Source: Brachionus rotundiformis (lineage: Eukaryota > Rotifera > Eurotatoria > Ploima > Brachionidae). Taken from it: 60,744 nt of DNA. A model generated the notes under the pieces. That model had not been told where the DNA came from and searched no databases. It saw only the letters and a list, made by a program, of their open reading frames with translations. The stretch is taken from contig JAESIW010000137.1 of assembly GCA_016802295.1 (NCBI GenBank), positions 4,827,532-4,888,275 of the forward strand, read 5' to 3'. Numbering within the stretch: position 1 is the stretch's first letter; each line of letters begins with the position of its first letter. Positions 53,886-60,744 of this stretch are shown here, piece by piece. Made by a program: the position numbers and the translations under genes.

Positions 53886-56800
53886 ATGGAATCGTCAAAG
53901 TTATCTTTGATAGAAAATTTAAAAAAAATCTATAAACTCGATCTATCTCTTCTACTAAACGATTTGATCAATGAAGAAAATTTTATTGAACACTTTTCAT
54001 TAGTATCAGAAATTATTCAATCAGCAAAAAATGAAAACAATCTGCCTCTAATCGAGCTTTATTCGGACAAAATAATCGAATTTTGTATTAAAAAGCTTCA
54101 GTTTAGTATCAAACCAGGAAATTCTGTCGAAATATTTGATGAAAAGTTGGACTTGGCACCTGTTGAATGTGTTGAGGATACTTTTTTTAAATATCTAAAA
54201 ATGTGCATACCAAACAGTTCGCCTAAAATGACCCTTTATCTCCTTGAAGTTTATACCACTCACTTTATGAGAATACTTTTCATTAATAAATTTTTCCAGC
54301 CAAATAAGGAAATTGACGAGCTTCTAAATTTAAAAGAATCATTTTATTTAGAAGATTCGGGCGAATTTGCCAATTTATACGGCTTTAAACAAATTAATTT
54401 ATTAAATAAACTTTTCAATTTGGTCGCTCAAAATCTAAAATCATTTGACATGAGCCTTTTGACTAGTGACACTTACAAATTTATTGACTTTTTGATGGAT
54501 AATTCTTTAGAAATCCTAAACAAGATATCTGATGAAACCTATTTGGTTAAATTATGCATCAATAATTTAAACAAGATAAGCTCAATAAATCTAAAATTGA
54601 AAAATTTAGTTTTGGAAAAAGTGTATAAGAATTTAAAGCACTTAAATGAAGCAGAGCAAAATTCATTCAAATATGTGACTTACTTGAACAAAAAAAGAAC
54701 TGAATCTTTTGTTAAAGATATAAGTCTTAATTTGATCACTTCTTTGGCTGAATTTATAATCGATTTGGCAAATATTGGAGATGAAAAAATAAATTTTCTT
54801 ATCAAATCGGAATATTGGGATTTGATCCAAACTGGTTTATCACATACCAATTCATTGACTCGAAAACAAGCACTTTATTTGCTAAAAAGAACCAATGACT
54901 TTGGTGAAGTAAATAAGATTGAGATTAGATCTGAATTTTTCGACACTTTTGGTTCTGATAATGTCCATTTGTACCAATCAAACTCAAAAATATGGAATGA
55001 TTTCTTTTTGTGCATTGAATTACTCGAGGAAACTTCTGTATATACTTTTTAAAAAGACTAATCCATTTAATAAACAATTTTTACTTAAAGGTTCATGTTA
55101 TTAAGCCTGTCTTAATCAAAGTATCAAGCATCTTAGAGGCTATTGATAAGAACCAATTTCATTATTCTTGGCTATTGGTAATTTTTAAGCGAGCTTTTAT
55201 TCATGAGAGCAAATATGTTGTTCGATGGGCTGTCAATAGTTTTTTACAATCTAACATTCATTTATTTATTGGAAAATTTTCCGAAAATTTTAAAGAAAAT
55301 ATGGTCAAATTTATTAATGTGATTAACAATTTTATTCTTAAAGATCTACTTATAACAATACAAAAATCCCATATTTTTAAAAGGTTAATTTTCTTCTCTT
55401 AATAAAACTTAGGTTGGTTAAAATCAAACTAATTTAAGATCGGAAGATTCGCCTTATGTTGACAGTTGTCCAAAAGTTGCCATCTTTTTATCAACTTTTT
55501 TGCGTTCTTACATTAATATTTTACCAAATCAAGAAACTAAAAGTATCAATAAGACAAAATAAAAAGAAGTCTAAATTCTTATTTTTTTGCTAGCTGAATT
55601 TTTGGTTACCTTTTGCCAAGCATTGAACACTTATTCGTGGAATTCGGCATGTCTGATGTTTATTTGCAAGGCTTTGTATGAACTGGACATTGAAGACACA
55701 AACAATTTGAATGATCAAATTTTTAAAAGCATTTAGTAAATTTAAAATAACATTTGAATTAATTAATCAATTATTTTCAAAGTAAAATAATAACTTGTGC
55801 TCTAACAACCCAAGAAATTTTTCTAAGAAGTTCTACGCAGACATTTCTGGTAAAATTTGTTATCAAACATGTCCAGGTAGATAAAAAATAAATCAAAATA
55901 AAATTAATTTAAAAGTATTTTTAACCCTAAAAAGACTAAAGATTTGAATGAGCCAACTTTAAAAAATGTTATAGACATAATCAATGTTTTGTCGATCAGA
56001 GAATGTTTATTATACCAAAATTCAACTTGGTTTTTACTTGTAGATTGGTGCAAAAACTGCTTAACTTCGGAAAAAAATAATTTGCTTTTCAAAAATTTTC
56101 TTCTTGATGAATTTAATGGGTTCATTAATGATCAATCTTTTGACCAGTTTTCTACTATTTTCACATCAAATAAATTAGCAAAATTTTTACTTATCCTCAT
56201 GGATGCTCAAGCTGAAGCTATTTATTACCCAATTTTGGATTTGATGACTGATCGAATAACATCATGCAATAAATATGCTTACAGAAGTTCTAGTACAATT
56301 GAAAAAACAATCTTTATATTTAACAACATGGTCAAAATTGTTGCAGGTTTTTTTTAATATTTTTAAATTTTAGTTAAATCAAATAAAATTTAGGGTCAAA
56401 TTTGGCAAATATCAAGTCCACTTCGTACACAGTAATTGAAAACATCCACAATCAAGTTATTGCAGATATTTTAGACTATATTTTGAGAAAATCTGACTTG
56501 AACAATGAACAAGTTGGCAAATTAAAAATAATTTTACTTAAATTAAATATTCTTTACAAGGCGTTTTTGTTCGATAATCTTTTTGATTTTTGTGACCTGA
56601 TCCAAAATCTTCTCTCGTTTAAGAATTTTTCACAATATTATGGGAAAACAGTAGAGCCACAGATATGGATTAAAATATATCGGGCAATGTTACCTAACAT
56701 AATATTTACATTAACTGATTCATCATTTCATAATGTAAAATTTTTAAATAAATTATATTTTTTTATTAAAACTTATCCTAGAGTTTGAGCCATGAGTGGA

Positions 56801-59739
56801 AAAAAATTATTATGCTTTCCTTTTTCAGTGCATTGATAAAAACACCTTTCCACGGTCAAATTTTTCAAGAAATTACCAATTTTAATCACAGCAATTTTCT
56901 AATTTCTCTTTTAAATTATAAAAATTTATCAAAATCAGACATTTTGAATTTGAAAAAGTATTTTTTAAAAACTAAGAAACAATTCAATCTTAATTTTAAG
57001 TTTTTTAGAGATATAGCCGAAATTGTTAGGGAAAATATTTTAGAAAATTATTCAGTGTTTAATGGAAAATGCTGTCAATTGGTGTGCACGGTATGCGATT
57101 TTATTTTGATAGATTTAGATAAATTTACAAAAATAATAAATGACAACCAAGTTTTATCAATTGAAATTTTATTAAATAAATTTTTGAATTTTGCCGATAT
57201 TACTTCGGCTGCATTTTTATCTTCACTAGTAAATTCTGCCAAGGGTTTTAAGTATTTGATTAATAAAAATGAGGTATGATTTTAAATTTTATTATTCTAA
57301 ATAAATAAATGATACTTATATGATATTTAAAGGAAATGTTCCGCCATAAGGAAACATTCGTCGAACTGTTGGAGAACCTTTATTCTCAAATTTGGGAAAT
57401 AGCCGAAGATGTTAAAAATTTTTACGATTCATTCAACAAATTCCTGGAAATACTTCTTTCATCAGAACTATTGAAATCCGATACTGATAATCTTTTTAAA
57501 GATCTAATTGTCAAGGTTTAAATTTTTATCTATTTATTTCAAATTGCTAATAATTACTTAAGATTTGTCAAGACATTCTAAAACGAGGTAATGAGAAGAC
57601 CGGTGTCGGAAAGTCCCTGGCTAAACATTTTTTCGAGTTCCTATCCAAATTGGAAGATAACTCAAACGAATATTTTATAAATATAATAATATGCTTCTTA
57701 ATTTATGGTGATGTTTACAGAAAGGAAAAAAAGTAAAAATAAAAAATTGGCAACATTTTCTAAATTTTGAAATAGGTACATCCGGGATATTGAAATGTTT
57801 GTCGAATCTTTGGGAAAAAACTTTGGAACCAATCAACTTATATCACCGTATTGGTTCAAATTAATCTTTTCAAATTAAAGTTTTAATAAAATAATTTTTT
57901 TAGAGATTATTTAAACGATTCTTCTATAAGAATGAAAGCTCTTTACTATTGCATGAGTAATAAGTCGGGTCTGAGCGAAAATTTCATTACTTTATTATTA
58001 AATAGACTCATAGAAAAAGATAAATCAATATTGGACGGGAATACAAAACTTTATATTAATTCTTTGGTTCATAGGGAGAGATTTCGAATATGGCAGACAT
58101 TGGTTACTTTATTCGAAAAAATAAACGCATCAAATTATGGTATGCTGTTCGATTATGGCCAGGAATGCTTGGTCAATGAAACACAGCCGTCTATTCGAAT
58201 TTTAGTTGAATGGCTAATGACAAAAATTTTATTATTTAGATCCAAAAATAATAATCTAATCTTTAATGAGTTGTTTGACAATTTAAAAAATTTTTCAAGC
58301 AAAAAAGTTGGCTTCACTTCCTCATGGCTAACTATACTCACTAATCTAGCCCCATTTTTAAATAATGATTCAGAAAAAATTGTCTATTTAAATGGACTTT
58401 TGCCTGTTATTTTATCCCAAATTTTGTCAAGCAATTTTCATATTAGAACTTATGTTGAGGCAGCTCTGTTAAAATTAAATAAACTCTTAAACGATCCATA
58501 TCCAGAGTCCAAAACTGGTCTCAATCAACCAGATATTACTCAAAATCAGAGCATCAATATTCTAAGCAAGCAAATATTTTCAATTATTTCAACAAATTTA
58601 AAAGAGTTAGTATTTAATAAAATTGATTAAATTATTTAATTTTAAAAAATTATACAGCAAAGGTAGACATGCTAATATATTGCTAAATCATTTCTATTTT
58701 CAATTTAATCCTTATGATGATTATTCTATTGAAGTAAATAGTTTCCATTAAAAAAATTTTAAATTAAAATTAATTTTAATTAGACAATTTATTACTGGCT
58801 TCCGTACTTAAGTGGTTTAATTGAAGAAGAACTAGTTAGGAAGGAAAATTTTTTGTCAATTGTTTTGGACAAGTCAGTTTTTGATTTAATTGAAACAGAC
58901 TTCAATTTGGACATATCAATGTCTCTTGATAGTCCAGAGTCAAAACTAAAAAATCGTTCTCCTGGTGTTTGGAAATTTTCAGGTTCCCAATTAAATAAAC
59001 AAAAAAATAGTTTAAATTAAACAGAATTTTAGCTCTCAAAGATGACAGTCTTTATGAGCCAAGTGTATCAATTGAAGACTTGCAAAAAAAGATAATACCA
59101 TGGCATGTACTTATGCCGAGCGAGGAAGATTGGGACAATATTAGTAGAAAGAAAAATTTATCGGGACAAGGCTTAATTTTGGTTTCTTCTTTAATTGATA
59201 AGGGAACCAATTTGGGTGGAATATCAAGAACTTGTGAGATATTTAATGTTAAGGAATTTGTGGTCGGTAGTATTCGGTACCTAGATGATAAACTATTTCA
59301 GAATTTATCTGTAACATCAGAAAAGTGGCTGAATATTAAAGAAGTTAGAGATTAATTAATTTAGTTTAAAAAAAATAAATATTTTTGTAACAGGTGCCTG
59401 TTAAACACTTGAAAACCTATTTGCTTGAAATGAAGTATAATGGTCATGTGCTGGTTGGTCTTGAGCAAACTGCGAATAGCGTTCAAATGAATGAATTCAG
59501 CTTTCCATCAAACTCTGTTTTAATCCTGGGGTTAATTACTAATTTAAATGGTTAAAGTACATAATTTATATTTTAATAATTCTATTAGAAATGAAAAAGA
59601 AGGTATTCCAGTTGACATAATTCAAATGTTGGACTATTGTGTTGAAATACCGCAGTTGGGAGTCATCCGCTCTTTGAATGTTCATGTCTCAGCCGCTCTG
59701 GCAATATGGGAATACACTAAACAGCATTATTTAAAATAA
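53886..59739 (+). CDS. TARBP1: TARBP1/Trm3-like tRNA (guanosine-2'-O)-methyltransferase
   Basis: Seventeen proposed exons: 53886-55037, 55091-55383, 55439-55542, 55594-55735, 55783-55876, 55935-56346, 56394-56734, 56782-57273, 57333-57515, 57563-57732, 57776-57847, 57904-58605, 58658-58733, 58784-58982, 59033-59343, 59394-59530 and 59589-59739, giving 1,676 residues (human 1,621). Most of it is helical-repeat scaffold with little identity. The C-terminal SPOUT methyltransferase is clear: LVSSLIDKGTNLGGISRTCE, VLVGLEQTANS, then the knot motifs GNEKEGIPVDIIQ and IPQLGVIRSLNVHVSAALAI. Family members methylate G18 in the tRNA D-loop. The C-terminal joins are secure; the mid-gene exons (especially 57776-58733) rest on phase and splice consensus only. 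Confidence 0.9.
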
Positions 59740-60744
59740 GATAAAAAGATAAATATTAATAAAAATTTTTTATTGTATCCTTTTTTTTTCAATTCGACAA
59801 AAAAATACAATCATTAATTAGAAAATGTCAAAGAATTTAAAGAATCTTCAATTTAGCTAAATTTAAACATTCATTAATACATTTATATATAATTTAATTT
59901 ATATTTATCATTTATTCATTAAATCCAATTAATAATAATTTACTTATAGTTTTTTGATAAATTTAAGTAATCAAAGTTTTTTTAAAACGAGAAGCGTGAT
60001 TTTTAAGCACTAGCAATTTTTTTGAATATTTGCAGTAATTTTACAGAATACTAAATTTTTTTTTAAATAAAAAGATAAAATCTACATAATTCATAAAATA
60101 TTTATTTATATCTGATATGAAGATTTTAAATTTTAAAAAACGACTCAAAATGACTCGTTTGGTGCTTCTAATGTTAAAAGAAGCTGACATTTTTTATGAA
60201 ACTTTTTTCATTTAGATAAATCAAATTTAATAGATTAAATATAATTAAAAAATGGTTAATCATTAAAAAAGGCTGATGTTAGTTATTTTTTAATTTGAAT
60301 ATTTCTTAACAGCAGCAATCCACGATGAATTCAATTTTGAATCAAAATTTTTAAAAATTGACTTGTCTTTTTTAATGACCAAGTAAAACTGTATTAACTT
60401 ATGGATCCTTTTATAAAAATTTAAATTATTTTATTCATACCTTTTATTTTAGTTTATTAGTTGTATCTGTATCAAAATAATTCTTTTTTTAATATATTAT
60501 TTTTGTTTTTATTAGTTATTTTTCTATCTTAATGAATTAAATAAATAAGTTATCATTTCATATCAATTTGTGGTAAATTTGACTCGTTTTGGGACGGAAA
60601 AATATAATGGCTCTTTTCTTTTAATTAAAAATAATTTAGAAAATTATGACAACGAGCAAAAAGCCAAAAATCAGCAAAAAAAAACAAATTTTTTTATTCA
60701 GTTTTTTAATTAATTAAACTAAATTGAACTAATATCAAAATTAT
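59740..60744. other. AT-rich tail of the window
   Basis: 1.0 kb after TARBP1 with 3' UTR-type sequence and A/T runs. No gene or element recognised. Confidence 0.5.

Noticed and set aside
1..60744. CRISPR arrays, bacterial operons, riboswitches, rRNA genes
   Set aside because: None seen; exon-intron structure and gene content are those of an animal nuclear genome.

Overview
The window is eukaryotic nuclear DNA from a small, AT-rich bilaterian animal. Genes are broken by many short GT-AG introns (mostly 45-65 nt), intergenic DNA is very AT-rich, and the proteins recognised are animal-type: two Pax factors, RAP1GDS1, ACSF2, FBXW10, TARBP1. A monogonont rotifer (Brachionus-like) fits this base composition and intron size, but that is inference. 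No bacterial operon, CRISPR array or virus was seen.

Layout. 1-3.1 kb: a clipped reading frame, then ORC5 and MED31, all on minus. 3.5-4.1 kb: LINE debris. 4.7-9.1 kb: three plus-strand genes (CYB5D2-like neuferricin, ACSF2 acyl-CoA ligase, ECI1 enoyl-CoA isomerase); the last two are neighbouring mitochondrial fatty-acid genes. 10.4-11.3 kb: an eIF1A whose C-terminal half looks like a non-LTR retrotransposon ORF1 domain. 11.4-12.9 kb: a transposon graveyard with a Mutator-like remnant and a LINE carrying a nested Tc1/mariner element. 13.5-18.8 kb: RAP1GDS1, a coiled-coil gene (minus) and ATP synthase delta. 22-29 kb: a PP1-docking protein and an FBXW10-like F-box/WD40 protein. 30.4 kb: a piggyBac-type MITE. 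30.9-31.5 kb: a PX-domain membrane protein with an odd intron. 32.9-34.6 kb: RPSA, whose two introns appear to carry five snoRNAs. 38.8-48.6 kb: two convergent Pax genes separated by LINE debris and a scaffold gap. 50-52.4 kb: a LINE fragment, a tRNA-Pro and an Ig-domain membrane protein. 52.6-59.7 kb: RPS14 and TARBP1, divergent.

Themes. Several genes serve translation: RPSA, RPS14, eIF1A, tRNA-Pro, the TARBP1 RNA 2'-O-methyltransferase, and the RPSA-hosted snoRNAs. The strongest candidates for something new are: (1) the tandem H/ACA snoRNAs in RPSA intron 1, with compensatory base changes between copies; (2) paralogous C/D snoRNAs in both RPSA introns, whose guides match the 28S sarcin-ricin loop; (3) the eIF1A/ORF1 chimera; (4) a Pax2/5/8 protein with an almost full-length homeodomain that has lost the invariant W48 and N51. 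All exon joins were worked out by eye from splice consensus, phase and family conservation; none is supported by transcript data.
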